Of a stretch of DNA of 64,000 bases, positions 26,789 through 35,566 are shown piece by piece. The notes under the pieces were generated by a model that worked only from the letters and a program-made list of their open reading frames with translations, did not search any database and was not told the origin of the DNA. The translations under genes and the position numbers were made by a program. Positions within the stretch are counted from its first letter, which is position 1, and each line of letters opens with the position of its first letter. This stretch comes from Rhodococcus sp. 14-1411-2a (GTDB lineage Bacteria; Actinomycetota; Actinomycetes; Mycobacteriales; Mycobacteriaceae), in assembly GCF_002259485.1 (NCBI RefSeq), contig NZ_NPGA01000007.1:310001-374000 (forward strand). The letters run 5' to 3'.

Positions 26789-28086
26789 GCTTCTCTCTGC
26801 GCGCCCGCGTGGCCGCCGCCACGACCCTCGGTGCCACCCTCGTCGTCGCCGCACTCTCGGTGGTCACCTCGGTCGCTATTTCGCGCAACAACGTCAACCA
26901 GCTCGACGAGCGGCTGACGACGGCGTCTCAGGTGCTGATCCCGACCTCGACGACGCTGGAGGCGTTCCTCGATCAGCTCTCCGGCGCGTTCGCCGTCACC
27001 ATTCGCAGTGGCGACATCGTCGTCGCGTCCACTCCGACACGGCTGCCCGCGCTCGAGACCGGGTCGCAGACCGTCGACGTCGACGGGCAACGCTTCCGGG
27101 TCTACACCGCCGTTTCGACCGCGGTGTCGTCCATCTCGATTTCCATCGGCGTGCCTGCCATCGAAGCGCAACAGGTCACCGACGAACAGCAGCGGCAAGT
27201 GATTCTGCTCGGACTCGCTGCGATCGCAGTGTCCACCGGCCTGGGCTGGCTCTTCGGTGGCAGAGCCGTCAAACCGTTGGTGACCTTGACCCGGCAGGTC
27301 AGCGCGCAACCACCGACCGCGCCCGAAACCCGCACCGGTGTCACCGAAGCCGATGCTCTCGCGGTCGCCATCGGCGGCATGTTGACCAGACTGAACGAAG
27401 CACAGGACCGCACCAATGCCGCGCTCGACACCGCACGCGACTTCGCGGCCGTCTCCGCACACGAGCTGCGAACCCCACTGACTGCGATGCGCACCGACAT
27501 CGAGGTGCTCAGAACTCTCGACCTCGAGCCGGCGCAGCAGCAGGAGATTCTGGGAGATCTCGAGCGGACGCAGGGTCGAGTGGAGACAACCCTGACCGCC
27601 CTGGAACGACTCGCGTCGGGCGAATTGTCCAGTGAGGGCGACAGAGTCGAGACCGACATCATCGACGTCTGCGACGTCGCAGCCCAGGATGCGCAACGAC
27701 TGCATCCGGGACTCGACATACGCGTGGAGTACGCCGCCGACTCCGAGATCACGATGCGCGCACTGCCGACCGGTCTTCGGCTGGCCGTCGACAACGTGAT
27801 CGGCAACGCCGTTCGACACGGCAACGCGACGTCGATCGTCATCACCGCCGAGCGCGAGGGCAAGACGGTACGTGTCCTGATCGACGACAACGGATCCGGC
27901 GTTCCCCTCGACGAACGCGAGACGGTGTTCGGCCGGTTCGAGCGCGGCACCCGAGCCGCCAAGGGCGGCTCCGGGCTCGGCCTGGCATTGGTGGCGCAGC
28001 AGGCCGAATTACACGGTGGGCGTGTCTACTTCACCGACAGCCCGCTCGGCGGTGCCCGATTGGTGCTGGAGCTGCAGGACAGCTGA
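26785..28086 (+). CDS. prrB: PrrB sensor histidine kinase
   Basis: A 433-residue membrane kinase. TM1 is at about 8-32, the extracytoplasmic sensor at about 33-138, TM2 at about 139-158, and a HAMP linker follows ([15 protein letters not shown]). The HisKA domain has His226 in [15 protein letters not shown]. The HATPase domain has the N-box [10 protein letters not shown] (near 333), DNGSGVPL and GSGLGLALV. It is translationally coupled to prrA (ATGA) and would phosphorylate PrrA. Compared with M. tuberculosis PrrB the domain order is the same. The signal is unknown. Confidence 0.9.
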   Translation: MSFSLRARVAAATTLGATLVVAALSVVTSVAISRNNVNQLDERLTTASQVLIPTSTTLEAFLDQLSGAFAVTIRSGDIVVASTPTRLPALETGSQTVDVDGQRFRVYTAVSTAVSSISISIGVPAIEAQQVTDEQQRQVILLGLAAIAVSTGLGWLFGGRAVKPLVTLTRQVSAQPPTAPETRTGVTEADALAVAIGGMLTRLNEAQDRTNAALDTARDFAAVSAHELRTPLTAMRTDIEVLRTLDLEPAQQQEILGDLERTQGRVETTLTALERLASGELSSEGDRVETDIIDVCDVAAQDAQRLHPGLDIRVEYAADSEITMRALPTGLRLAVDNVIGNAVRHGNATSIVITAEREGKTVRVLIDDNGSGVPLDERETVFGRFERGTRAAKGGSGLGLALVAQQAELHGGRVYFTDSPLGGARLVLELQDS

Positions 28087-28148
28087 AGTTCGGCAGTCTT
28101 TACGCGGGAGAAACCTGCGGGCCCATCCGAGCCGTGGATCATGTACCC

Positions 28149-29186
28149 ATGCACACGTTGTCGGATTTCTTCGTCCCCACCATCGACATCTCGCCGTACG
28201 TTCTGGGTGATGCCACCCCGACAGGCGACGGGACTGCCCGACGCAGCGTCGCGGCGGACGTCGACTATGCCTGCAGCACAGTCGGTTTCATGCAGATTCT
28301 CGGGCACGGCATTCCCGAGGACACCGTGGCCGGACTCGCGTCGGCGATGGATTCGTTCTTCGGGCTCGACCTGGCGACGAAGCGAACCTACATCTGCCCA
28401 CCCGAAGTGAATCGGGGATACACCGCTCCGAAGAGCGAATCGCTGAGCCTGAGCCTGGGAGTCGAATCGGCGTCGGGCATGAACGATTACTTCGAGGCCT
28501 TCAACGTCGGCACCGGAGAACCGAACACCTGGCCCGACTCCTCGAAGTTCCAGCGCGCCGTCGACGAGTATTTCGCCGAGGCAGCACGCGTAGCCCGGAC
28601 GCTGACCACAGTGTTCGCCGACGCACTCGGCGTGTCACCGAATACGTTCTCCGACATCACCGGTCGATCGCTCGATACCCTGCGGATGAACAACTACGCG
28701 CTCGAACCCGGCATGCATGTGCCGGATGCCGAGCTCACCGGGATGAGCGAACACACCGACTACGGATTGGTGACGGTGCTGTGGGCCGATCGAGTGCCCG
28801 GCCTGCAGGTTCTCGGAACCGACCGACGGTGGCACGACGTGCAACCCGCCGACGGAGCCATGTTGGTGAACCTGGGAGATCTGACGGCCCGACTGACCAA
28901 CGATCGCTGGATGTCGACGCTGCATCGGGTCCGTCCGCCGATCACCGACGGGACGATCCAGCGCAGGCGATCTGCCGCGTTCTTCCACGACGGCAACCTC
29001 GACGCGGTGATCGCGCCACTGCCGTCGTGCATCGAGCCCGGTGACGTGGCCCGGTACGAGCCGGTGACGGTAGCCGGGCACATTCACGCCAAGCTCGCGG
29101 GTTCCCGAGAGGGAACTGCCAATCCCGCGGCAACCCGCGAAGCCGAGCGGGTACGCAATGCCGTTGGCGGCCCTGCAGTTATTTGA
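28149..29186 (+). CDS. 2-oxoglutarate/Fe(II)-dependent oxygenase, isopenicillin N synthase family
   Basis: Cytoplasmic dioxygenase of 345 residues. The N-terminal DIOX_N region begins VPTIDISPYVLG. The core beta-jelly-roll has the iron facial triad His-x-Asp in GMSEHTDYGLVTVL (near 199-201) and the distal His in MSTLHRVRPP (near 259). The 2OG-binding Arg is in RRRSAAFFHDGN (near 275). The sequence fits the bacterial IPNS/ethylene-forming-like group rather than true IPNS, so the substrate could be an amino acid, a flavonoid-like compound or a purine. The ATG at 28149 is preferred over a GTG five codons earlier. Its stop overlaps the convergent FKBP gene by 8 bases. Confidence 0.87.
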   Translation: MHTLSDFFVPTIDISPYVLGDATPTGDGTARRSVAADVDYACSTVGFMQILGHGIPEDTVAGLASAMDSFFGLDLATKRTYICPPEVNRGYTAPKSESLSLSLGVESASGMNDYFEAFNVGTGEPNTWPDSSKFQRAVDEYFAEAARVARTLTTVFADALGVSPNTFSDITGRSLDTLRMNNYALEPGMHVPDAELTGMSEHTDYGLVTVLWADRVPGLQVLGTDRRWHDVQPADGAMLVNLGDLTARLTNDRWMSTLHRVRPPITDGTIQRRRSAAFFHDGNLDAVIAPLPSCIEPGDVARYEPVTVAGHIHAKLAGSREGTANPAATREAERVRNAVGGPAVI

Positions 29187-29538
29187 CGTCGAGCAGATCG
29201 ATGACGAACACGAGGGTCTTGCCGGAAAGACGGTGTCCTGCACCGGCGGGACCGTAGGCGAGCTCCGGCGGAATGGTGAGCTGACGACGTCCGCCGACCT
29301 TCATTCCGGGAATGCCGTCCTGCCAGCCCTGGATCAGTCCGCGCAGCGGGAACTGGATGGACTCGCCGCGGTTCCAGGAGGAGTCGAACTCTTCTCCCGA
29401 ATCGAACTCGACGCCGACGTAGTGCACCTCGACGGTGCCACCGGCCACTGCCTCTGCGCCGTCACCCTCGACGAGGTCGACCGTCACCAGGTCCAAGGGC
29501 GCCGGTCCGGCCTGAAATTCGATCACTGGCTTCGTCAC
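29179..29538 (-). CDS. FKBP-type peptidyl-prolyl isomerase
   Basis: A single-domain FKBP of 119 residues without signal peptide, so cytoplasmic. Landmarks are TVEVHYVGVEFDSGEEFDSS (near 37-56), QFPLRGLIQGWQDGIPGMKVGG (near 64-85, split between the active-site Trp loop and the GMKVGG turn), RRQLTIPPELAYG and LVFVIDLLDV at the C-terminus. The GTG at 29538 has AGGAG 6-7 nt upstream and begins TKPVIEFQ, which matches small actinobacterial FKBPs. It catalyses X-Pro isomerisation in protein folding. It stands alone and converges on the oxygenase with an 8-base overlap. Confidence 0.93.
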   Translation of the reverse strand: MTKPVIEFQAGPAPLDLVTVDLVEGDGAEAVAGGTVEVHYVGVEFDSGEEFDSSWNRGESIQFPLRGLIQGWQDGIPGMKVGGRRQLTIPPELAYGPAGAGHRLSGKTLVFVIDLLDVK

Positions 29539-29623
29539 TGAAGTCTCCTGCGGTTGATGCCGGCCCGCCGACGCCGGCTGTCTATCTCTGGGCATATACC
29601 GCTTCGACCATACGTCGTGACGC

Positions 29624-30298
29624 TCAGCCGATCGGAGCTGGCATCAATATCGTCTTGTATTCGCAGGTCAGAGTATTGCCGGTGGCGGGGTCGGTCATCT
29701 CGACCTTCCAGGCGTCGGAGAACTGATTCACCCCGTGGTGCATCGAGATGGTGCCCGAGATCAAAACCGTTCCACGCGAGAACAAGCCACGCTCGGTCAG
29801 CACATCGAGCCAATACTGCGGCGCGAGAAGATCACCGAGCGTTCCGGTCTGGATGAGTGTGCCGTCGGCCCAGGCGGTCAACGTGATCTCGTCGAGTCGA
29901 TCGGCCACCTCGGACAACCGCCACGCGCCGGTGCCCAGCACGTCGGGAGCGGCGTTCTTGCTCCACGCGACGCTGTGAACCTCCAGGTCACGGTCGGTGT
30001 GATCGCACGCCACCGTGAGCAGCACGTCGTCGATCGTGTCGCCGAGGATCACCAGAGCCCACTCCGCCTCGCCCGAGGTGCGACCGTGTTGGACGGCGAC
30101 GGAATCGGTCTGCTGCGCCAGATACGGCGAGATGGGGTACAGCGCCGGGGTCACAGTCGGAGCCGGGACACCCAGTTCGGCCAGCTCCGCGATGTGCGAC
30201 GCCACCTCGTCCTGGTTGCGTCCGGCATATCCCGCATTGAGCAGGGCGGTCACCTCGAGCGATTCGGTCGAGCCGTCGGGCAGCGTGAACGTGAGCAT
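29624..30298 (-). CDS. DUF2848 family protein (fumarylacetoacetase-like fold)
   Basis: A 224-residue cytoplasmic protein of the DUF2848 type: FTLPDGSTESLEV at the start, then AGYAGRNQDEVASHIAELAELGVPAPTVTPALYPISP (about 20-56) and DRDLEVHSVAWSKNAAPDVLG (near 120). The family is related to fumarylacetoacetate hydrolases and usually sits with transporters and GntR regulators in catabolic cassettes. Its reaction has not been settled as far as I know. The ATG at 30298 is preceded by GAGGAGAGGG. It is divergent from the MFS gene, with one GntR-type operator in the shared 130-base gap, so both are probably induced together. Confidence 0.8.
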   Translation of the reverse strand: MLTFTLPDGSTESLEVTALLNAGYAGRNQDEVASHIAELAELGVPAPTVTPALYPISPYLAQQTDSVAVQHGRTSGEAEWALVILGDTIDDVLLTVACDHTDRDLEVHSVAWSKNAAPDVLGTGAWRLSEVADRLDEITLTAWADGTLIQTGTLGDLLAPQYWLDVLTERGLFSRGTVLISGTISMHHGVNQFSDAWKVEMTDPATGNTLTCEYKTILMPAPIG

Positions 30299-30353
30299 CA
30301 GTAAGGACCCTCTCCTCGTAAATTTTCTGTTTCCGATACGCCGAAAGCCTTGC

Positions 30354-30371
30354 GCATACGTCTTGTATACA
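30354..30371. promoter_or_regulatory. GntR operator copy 1 (divergent DUF2848/MFS promoter)
   Basis: GCATACGTCTTGTATACA. It shares GCATACG-N3/4-TGTATAC with the site at 32388-32404, which overlaps the GntR gene's own start. It lies midway between the two divergent starts (30298 and 30429). Confidence 0.65.
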
Positions 30372-30428
30372 GCAAGTATGGAGCACGTACAACGGATAGC
30401 GTGATCCCAGGCACACGAAGGAGTCGTC

Positions 30429-31778
30429 ATGACCGAACCTGTTTCGGTGGATAGAAAGGGCCTGGCCAAGGCCTTCGCGGCCAGCCTGACCGGAACGGCA
30501 TTGGAGTGGTACGACTTCGCCGTCTACTCGGCCGCCGCGGCGCTGGTGTTCCCTCTGGTCTTCTTCCCGGACAGCGATCCGCTGACCGGGACACTGCTGG
30601 CCTTTTCCACCTACGCCGTCGGGTACGTCGCCCGACCGGTCGGTGGATTCGTCTTCGGGCGCCTCGGCGATGTCATCGGCCGCAAGCAACTACTCGTCAT
30701 CACGCTGATGCTGATCGGCGTCACCACGTTCGCCATCGGCCTGATCCCCGGATACGACACGATCGGCATCGCAGCCCCGATCATCCTCGTCACCATGAGG
30801 TTCTGCCAGGGTGTTGCCGTCGGCGGAGAGTGGGGCGGCGCGGTTCTGCTTTCCAGCGAATACGGCGATCCACGCAAGCGCGGCTTCTGGTCGTCCGCCG
30901 CGCAGATCGGACCACCGGCAGGCAACCTGCTCGCCAACGGCGCACTCGCGATACTGACTCTGTCACTGACCGACCAGCAGTTCGAGTCCTGGGGATGGCG
31001 AGTGGCGTTCCTCTTCTCGGCCGTACTCGTCGGATTCGGTCTGTGGATCCGCTTGAAGCTCGAGGACACCCCGGTGTTCAAGGCGCTGCAGGAAAGCGGC
31101 GATCGATCGGAAGCCCCGATCAGCGAGGTGTTCAAGACCGAACTGCGGCCACTGGTGGCGGGCATCATGTCCCGCGTCGCACCGGACGTCATCTACGCGC
31201 TGTTCACCGTCTTCTCCATCACCTACGGCACGCAGAAGTTGGGCTTCGAACGCAGCGAGGTGCTGACCGCCATTCTGGTCGGATCGGCGTGTCAGCTCGG
31301 TCTGATCCCGCTCGCCGGAGCGGTGTCCGACCGCATCAATCGGCGCCTCGTCTACGGAATCGCAGCGGTGGGCGGCGTTGCCTGGAGCGCGATCTTCTTC
31401 CTCGTCATCGGCGGCGGATCCCTGCCGCTGCTGATCCTGGGTGTCGTTGTGGGACTGGCGTTCCACTCGTTCATGTACGGACCGCAGGCTGCGTTCGTCA
31501 CCGAACAGTTCAGCGTCCGACTGCGGTCCACCGGCAGCTCGTTGGCGTACACGATCGCCGGCGTGTTCGGTGGCGCAATGGCACCGCTGATCTTCGTCTA
31601 CCTGCTGGACAGAACGGACAGCTGGGTGCCGATCGCGGGATACATCGTGATCGTCGGTGCCGTGACACTCGTCGGTCTCGCACTCGGTCGCAACCCCGAC
31701 CCCACCGAGGACGAGCACTACGTGCTGCTGGGCCAGGAGCGCGAAAAGGCTACGCGCGCAGCAGAGTCTGAAGTGTGA
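30429..31778 (+). CDS. MFS transporter, metabolite:H+ symporter type
   Basis: Twelve-helix importer of 449 residues of the sugar-porter-like MHS group (ShiA/ProP/KgtP relatives). The N-terminus KAFAASLTGTALEWYDFAVYSAAAALVF is the MHS signature (about 12-39). The loop 2-3 motif is GRLGDVIGRKQLLV (near 79) and the RFCQGVAVGGEWGGAVLLSSEYG helix 4-5 region (near 121-143) follows. Members import organic acids such as shikimate, alpha-ketoglutarate or citrate. The start has AAGGAG 8 nt upstream of ATG 30429. Context with DUF2848, a nitrilase and GntR suggests uptake of the carboxylate or amide that the cassette degrades. Confidence 0.88.
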   Translation: MTEPVSVDRKGLAKAFAASLTGTALEWYDFAVYSAAAALVFPLVFFPDSDPLTGTLLAFSTYAVGYVARPVGGFVFGRLGDVIGRKQLLVITLMLIGVTTFAIGLIPGYDTIGIAAPIILVTMRFCQGVAVGGEWGGAVLLSSEYGDPRKRGFWSSAAQIGPPAGNLLANGALAILTLSLTDQQFESWGWRVAFLFSAVLVGFGLWIRLKLEDTPVFKALQESGDRSEAPISEVFKTELRPLVAGIMSRVAPDVIYALFTVFSITYGTQKLGFERSEVLTAILVGSACQLGLIPLAGAVSDRINRRLVYGIAAVGGVAWSAIFFLVIGGGSLPLLILGVVVGLAFHSFMYGPQAAFVTEQFSVRLRSTGSSLAYTIAGVFGGAMAPLIFVYLLDRTDSWVPIAGYIVIVGAVTLVGLALGRNPDPTEDEHYVLLGQEREKATRAAESEV

Positions 31779-32391
31779 CTTCGAGGTGAGCGTCGATCTT
31801 CGCGTGCACCAGGTCCTCGTCGCCCGCACCGAGTGCGTCGATGATGGCCTGGTGCTCGGCGCACACCCGGTGCTGACGGTTCGCCGCGGTGAACAACGCG
31901 CTCAACCCGACCCGAAGTTGGCGAGCCCGCAGTCCGGCGTACGTGCGCGAGAGCAGATCGCTTCCCGCCGAATCGATCAAACTCTGATGGAATGTGCCGT
32001 CCCAGTCGATGAACTGCTTGGGTGCATCTGCGTCGTCGGAGTTCATCAGCAGTTCCTGCTGCGTCAACGCGTGCCGCATCTGCGTGATCGGCGCGTCACC
32101 GGCTCGCAGCGCACGGGTGGCCGCGTGCCGCTCGAGAACTCCGCGCAGATCCATCAGTTCGGCGATCTGGCGTCCGGACATCGCCGGCACGTGCGCGCCC
32201 CGCTTGGGCACCATCTCGACCAGCCCCTCGGACTGCAACATCAGCAACGCTTCACGAACCGGGGTACGGGATACTCCGATCTGCGTCGCGAGTTCCTGCT
32301 CGTTCAGAAAAGTGCCGGTGGCGGCCGGTGAGGACAACACCTGATCGCGCACGTACTGGTACGCCTTCTCCCTCCCCGACAGCGGCTGCAT
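31750..32391 (-). CDS. GntR-family regulator (FadR/FCD subfamily)
   Basis: A 213-residue repressor. The N-terminal winged helix (about 8-75) includes NEQELATQIGVSRTPVREALLMLQSEGLVEMVPKRGA (split: recognition helix SRTPVREAL, wing VPKRGAHV). The C-terminal FCD domain (about 80-210) has Asp and His residues (DWDGTFHQSLID, HRVCAEHQAIIDAL) that coordinate a metal next to the ligand in this family. The ATG at 32391 lies inside the palindromic operator, and a TATACA box sits 6 nt upstream, so the transcript looks leaderless and self-repressed. Its 3' end overlaps the MFS gene by 29 bases (convergent). It likely controls DUF2848, MFS and the divergent nitrilase. Confidence 0.9.
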   Translation of the reverse strand: MQPLSGREKAYQYVRDQVLSSPAATGTFLNEQELATQIGVSRTPVREALLMLQSEGLVEMVPKRGAHVPAMSGRQIAELMDLRGVLERHAATRALRAGDAPITQMRHALTQQELLMNSDDADAPKQFIDWDGTFHQSLIDSAGSDLLSRTYAGLRARQLRVGLSALFTAANRQHRVCAEHQAIIDALGAGDEDLVHAKIDAHLEVTLQTLLRA

Positions 32392-32404
32392 ACGATATGT
32401 ATAC
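32388..32404. promoter_or_regulatory. GntR operator copy 2 (GntR/nitrilase promoter)
   Basis: GCATACGATATGTATAC, matching the site at 30354-30371. It overlaps both the GntR start codon and the -10 region of its probable leaderless promoter, and lies 34 bases upstream of the nitrilase GTG. Confidence 0.7.
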
Positions 32405-32437
32405 CTGTCTTCCTCCGACGAAACCAGGAGTCACACC

Positions 32438-33235
32438 GTGAGCTCGTCCATCCGCATCAGCCTCGCCCAGATCACCAGCGGCCAACAGCCCGCCGAGAAT
32501 CTCGAACTCATCGCCACCCACACCCGCGCCGCAGCGCATGCGGGATCGGATCTCGTCGTGTTTCCGGAGGCGACGATGCGATGCTTCGGCGGACCCATCC
32601 GAAAGTTCGCGCAACCCCTGGACGGTGAATGGGCGAACGCGGTGCGCGCCATAGCGTCCGACGCTGGCATCACCGTCGTCGCCGGAATGTTCACCCCAGC
32701 CGCGGACGACAGGGTCACGAACACATTGCTCGTCACCGGACCCGGTATCGACGCGAGCTACGACAAGATCCACCTGTTCGATGCGTTCGGATTCGCCGAA
32801 TCCGACACCGTCGCACCGGGTTCGGAGCCTCTCGTGGTGGACATCGCCGGCGTTCGGGTCGGCTTCGCCACCTGTTATGACATTCGATTCCCGGCACTGT
32901 TCCAGAAACTCGGTGATCTCGGCGCGGAAGTCGTCGTCGTCCCGGCGTCGTGGGGATCGGGCGACGGCAAAGTGGAGCAGTGGACCCTGCTCGCGCGGGC
33001 ACGTGCCCTGGATTCGACCACGTTCATCGCGGCCTGCGACCAAGCCGAACCCGCTGCCGCCGAGGGCAATGCACCGTTGGGCGTGGGACACAGCATCGTC
33101 TGCTCCCCCACCGGCGAGATCCTCGGGCAACTCGACGCGACGCCCGGCATGCTGACGATCGACATCCACACCGAACTCGTCGACGCCGTGCGTGCAAACC
33201 TGCCGGTATTGAAAAATCGCGTCACCTTCGTGTGA
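32438..33235 (+). CDS. carbon-nitrogen hydrolase (nitrilase superfamily)
   Basis: A 265-residue amidase-type enzyme with the complete Glu-Lys-Cys triad: Glu44 in LVVFPEATM, Lys110 in YDKIHLFDAFG and Cys146 in GFATCYDIRFP. The wording fits the Nit/omega-amidase and Rv0480c-like branch, which hydrolyses linear amides (for example deaminated glutathione or alpha-ketoglutaramate). The start is a GTG with CCAGGAG 7 nt upstream. It is divergent from GntR across only 46 bases that hold the operator, so it should belong to the same regulon as DUF2848 and the MFS importer, releasing ammonia from an imported amide. The specific substrate is not known. Confidence 0.9.
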   Translation: MSSSIRISLAQITSGQQPAENLELIATHTRAAAHAGSDLVVFPEATMRCFGGPIRKFAQPLDGEWANAVRAIASDAGITVVAGMFTPAADDRVTNTLLVTGPGIDASYDKIHLFDAFGFAESDTVAPGSEPLVVDIAGVRVGFATCYDIRFPALFQKLGDLGAEVVVVPASWGSGDGKVEQWTLLARARALDSTTFIAACDQAEPAAAEGNAPLGVGHSIVCSPTGEILGQLDATPGMLTIDIHTELVDAVRANLPVLKNRVTFV

Positions 33236-33385
33236 CCGATCCTGCTCGGTGCAGGTTCGGTCTTTCGTGAGACCTGGCGCGGGAACGCGGTTTCGAGTCA
33301 CCTCCGCCGTGAAAACGTGGTGTGATGTCGCTTGTCGAATCGGAGAAGTGACGGGGCACTTCCATCGTTTCAGAAGGAGACGACG

Positions 33386-34867
33386 ATGGTGCAGGTCAAC
33401 CGACGGGATGCCTTACGACTCGGCTTGAGCGCAGCGATGCTGGGAGGGTTGACTTCCACGACGGCGTGCTCGAGCAACGAGGCCGAGAGCACCGTCGCCG
33501 GTACGAATGAATCGCCTGCACCCCGTCGCGTACTCGTTCTGGGTGCAGGCATGTCGGGTCTGACGGCCGCACTGGCCTTGCACCGGCGCGGTCACGAGGT
33601 GACGGTTCTCGAGGCTCAGGACCGAATCGGTGGTCGCCTCATCTCCGTCGAATACGAGAACGGCCAGTTCACCGAGGGCGGTGGAGGGCATTTCCGACTG
33701 AACATGCCGTTGGTCACCGGCTACGTGAGCACCCTGAAGCTCCCCATCGTCGCGATGAACGACGGCGCTCCCGAATATCTGATAGATGGCTTGCGCGGCA
33801 ACAACACTCAGCTCGATCGTCGACCCTGGGATCTACTCGAGTCCGAACGTACCGTCGAACTGAGTTCCATGCTCACCAGCTACTTCGTGCCCCTCGGCGC
33901 AGATTTCACCACCGTCATCGACCCGGAGTGGCCCGATGCGGCCGCCGCCGACAAGTTCGACGGATTCACCGTTCGTGAATTGCTCGCCGACGCTGGTGCA
34001 TCGGACGATTTCGCCAAACTCGTCGCAGCCCAGGCCGGCGGTTTCACACTGGAAGTCAGCGTTCTCGGTTTGCTTCCCGACTTCGCCTACCATTTCGGCG
34101 ACCGCAACTTGTACCGCGTGCAGGGTGGAAACGAGCGGATACCGCGCGCCCTCGCCGAAAGGCTCCCCCAAGACCGCATCCACCTGGGCTCTCGGGTGGT
34201 GGTGATCGACCAGAGCGGTTCGGACGTCATGGTGACCACAGCGGACGGTCGCGAATGGACCGGGGACGAGGTCATTTCGACGATCCCCTTCACGGTCCTG
34301 AAGGATGTCGACATCCGACCGGCGTTGCCCGATCGAGCCCGTCAGGTGGTCGACGGCATGGTGTGGAGCGACATAGTCAAGGTGTATCTGCAGACCTCGA
34401 AACCGACGTGGCTCGATTCCGGTGTGCGAGGTTGGCCCGTGGCAGCTTCCGACCGGCCGTGGGAACGACTCATCGACATCACCGGCAACGAGCCGGGCGG
34501 GCGCGGGAACGCGTTCTTCTACCTTTCCGGTGCCAACGCAACTGCCTATCTCGCGCAGCCGAAAGAAACCCGGGCACGAGATCTCGTGAACACCTTCAAC
34601 GCCGACATGTCCGGAATGATCGAGGACGTCGTGGAAATCGGCGAATTCTCCTGGCCCGATCAACCCTGGATCAAGGCCGCCTTCGGCGATACGCCTCTGG
34701 ACGGCGGCTGGATGCTGGACGAGATGAAAAAGCCTGTGGACCGGCTGCACTGGGCCGGCGACTTCACCACGTTCAAGTCGGGCTGGGTCGAGGGTGCGAT
34801 CGAGGCTGGCCTACGCGCCGCACGCCACATCGACCCCATGGCACCGGCCGAACACGAGGTCGTCTGA
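33386..34867 (+). CDS. Tat-exported flavin monoamine oxidase-like protein
   Basis: A 493-residue FAD amine oxidase homologue with a Tat leader: NRRDALRLGLSAAMLGG, with Arg6-Arg7, and a possible lipobox TTAC ending at Cys28, so probably membrane-anchored outside the cell. The FAD-binding motif is VLVLGAGMSGLTAALALHRRG (near 48-68, split), followed by VLEAQDRIGGRL. The C-terminal FAD contact is RLHWAGDFTTFKSGWVEGAIEAG (near 452). The ATG at 33386 has AAGGAG 8 nt upstream. An oxidase outside the membrane would release H2O2, ammonia and an aldehyde from an amine. It opens a same-strand cluster with a membrane protein and a lipoprotein (next entries). Confidence 0.87.
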   Translation: MVQVNRRDALRLGLSAAMLGGLTSTTACSSNEAESTVAGTNESPAPRRVLVLGAGMSGLTAALALHRRGHEVTVLEAQDRIGGRLISVEYENGQFTEGGGGHFRLNMPLVTGYVSTLKLPIVAMNDGAPEYLIDGLRGNNTQLDRRPWDLLESERTVELSSMLTSYFVPLGADFTTVIDPEWPDAAAADKFDGFTVRELLADAGASDDFAKLVAAQAGGFTLEVSVLGLLPDFAYHFGDRNLYRVQGGNERIPRALAERLPQDRIHLGSRVVVIDQSGSDVMVTTADGREWTGDEVISTIPFTVLKDVDIRPALPDRARQVVDGMVWSDIVKVYLQTSKPTWLDSGVRGWPVAASDRPWERLIDITGNEPGGRGNAFFYLSGANATAYLAQPKETRARDLVNTFNADMSGMIEDVVEIGEFSWPDQPWIKAAFGDTPLDGGWMLDEMKKPVDRLHWAGDFTTFKSGWVEGAIEAGLRAARHIDPMAPAEHEVV

Positions 34868-34932
34868 ACGAGACACGAGCCCCCATCCGCGATGACATAC
34901 CCACTCTTTCTCTCGAACAAGGACTTTCGACG

Positions 34933-35007
34933 ATGAATCGACCACCACTTCCGGCGCGCCACGATGGATCCACGCCGAAGTACGCCGCCTGCGGCGAGAA
35001 GTCATGA
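34933..35007 (+). CDS. 24-residue leader ORF coupled to the membrane protein gene
   Basis: A short open frame, ATG 34933 to TGA 35007, reading MNRPPLPARHDGSTPKYAAC then GEKS. AAGGA lies about 8 nt upstream of the ATG. Its stop overlaps the start of the next gene in the ATGA arrangement (35004-35007) used throughout this genome for coupled pairs. It fills most of the 136-base gap. It could be a real small protein, a leader peptide that couples translation, or chance. Nothing in the peptide suggests an attenuator (no codon run). Confidence 0.4.
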   Translation: MNRPPLPARHDGSTPKYAACGEKS

Positions 35008-35543
35008 CCGGAAGCACGCTTCCCGATACCGGTCACAATTCCTGGAGGCGAGGCCGACCGACGTGGGCGGCGTTGGACGCAGAGCCGTTGATCTACGGCA
35101 CCGTGATCATCATGACCGTCATGGTCGTCGGGGCGGACGATACGGACGTCGATTTCGGTGACGCGACAGGAATGGTCCTCGGGCCGATGGTCGCGACTGC
35201 CGTCGCGCACCTGTTCTCGTCGTGGTTGGGGTACGTGAACAGCCACCACCGCATGCCCGACGGTGCCGACAGACGTCATCTGCTCTGGCACTCAGCGCAT
35301 TTCCTGCTGCTGACGGTGGTGCCGCTCATCATCATCGGGCTCGGACGTGTGAGCGGTCTGTGGTCGGCCTACGGCGCACTCGACACCATTTCCGATCTCG
35401 CATTCCTGTTCCTGCTCGTCCTCGGAGCCGCCAGCGGCTGGCATGCGAGCAAGAGAAGATGGCGTGGGGCAATCCTCGGAGGCCTGGTTGCCATCGTCGT
35501 CGGTTTGATCGTCACAGTTCTCAAGGTCGTACTCGAGCATTGA
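35004..35543 (+). CDS. polytopic membrane protein of unknown function
   Basis: A 179-residue protein with four to five predicted helices (about 28-46, 56-76, 97-115, 126-144 and 152-175). The first loop is acidic (GADDTDVDFGDATG). Histidines cluster near AVAHLFSSWLGYVNSHHRMP (about 66-85) and LLWHSAHFLL (about 92-101) at the membrane border, suggesting a metal, haem or proton site. I recognise no named family. It lies between the Tat amine oxidase and the Cys-His lipoprotein, 23 bases before the latter. The start is an ATG overlapping the leader ORF. Confidence 0.75.
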   Translation: MTGSTLPDTGHNSWRRGRPTWAALDAEPLIYGTVIIMTVMVVGADDTDVDFGDATGMVLGPMVATAVAHLFSSWLGYVNSHHRMPDGADRRHLLWHSAHFLLLTVVPLIIIGLGRVSGLWSAYGALDTISDLAFLFLLVLGAASGWHASKRRWRGAILGGLVAIVVGLIVTVLKVVLEH

Positions 35544-35566
35544 CAACCGAAGAAGAGGATCCGATC

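Noticed and set aside
30506-31771. A 421-codon frame inside the MFS gene
   Set aside because: A plus-one shadow of the transporter, Arg-rich and without helices.
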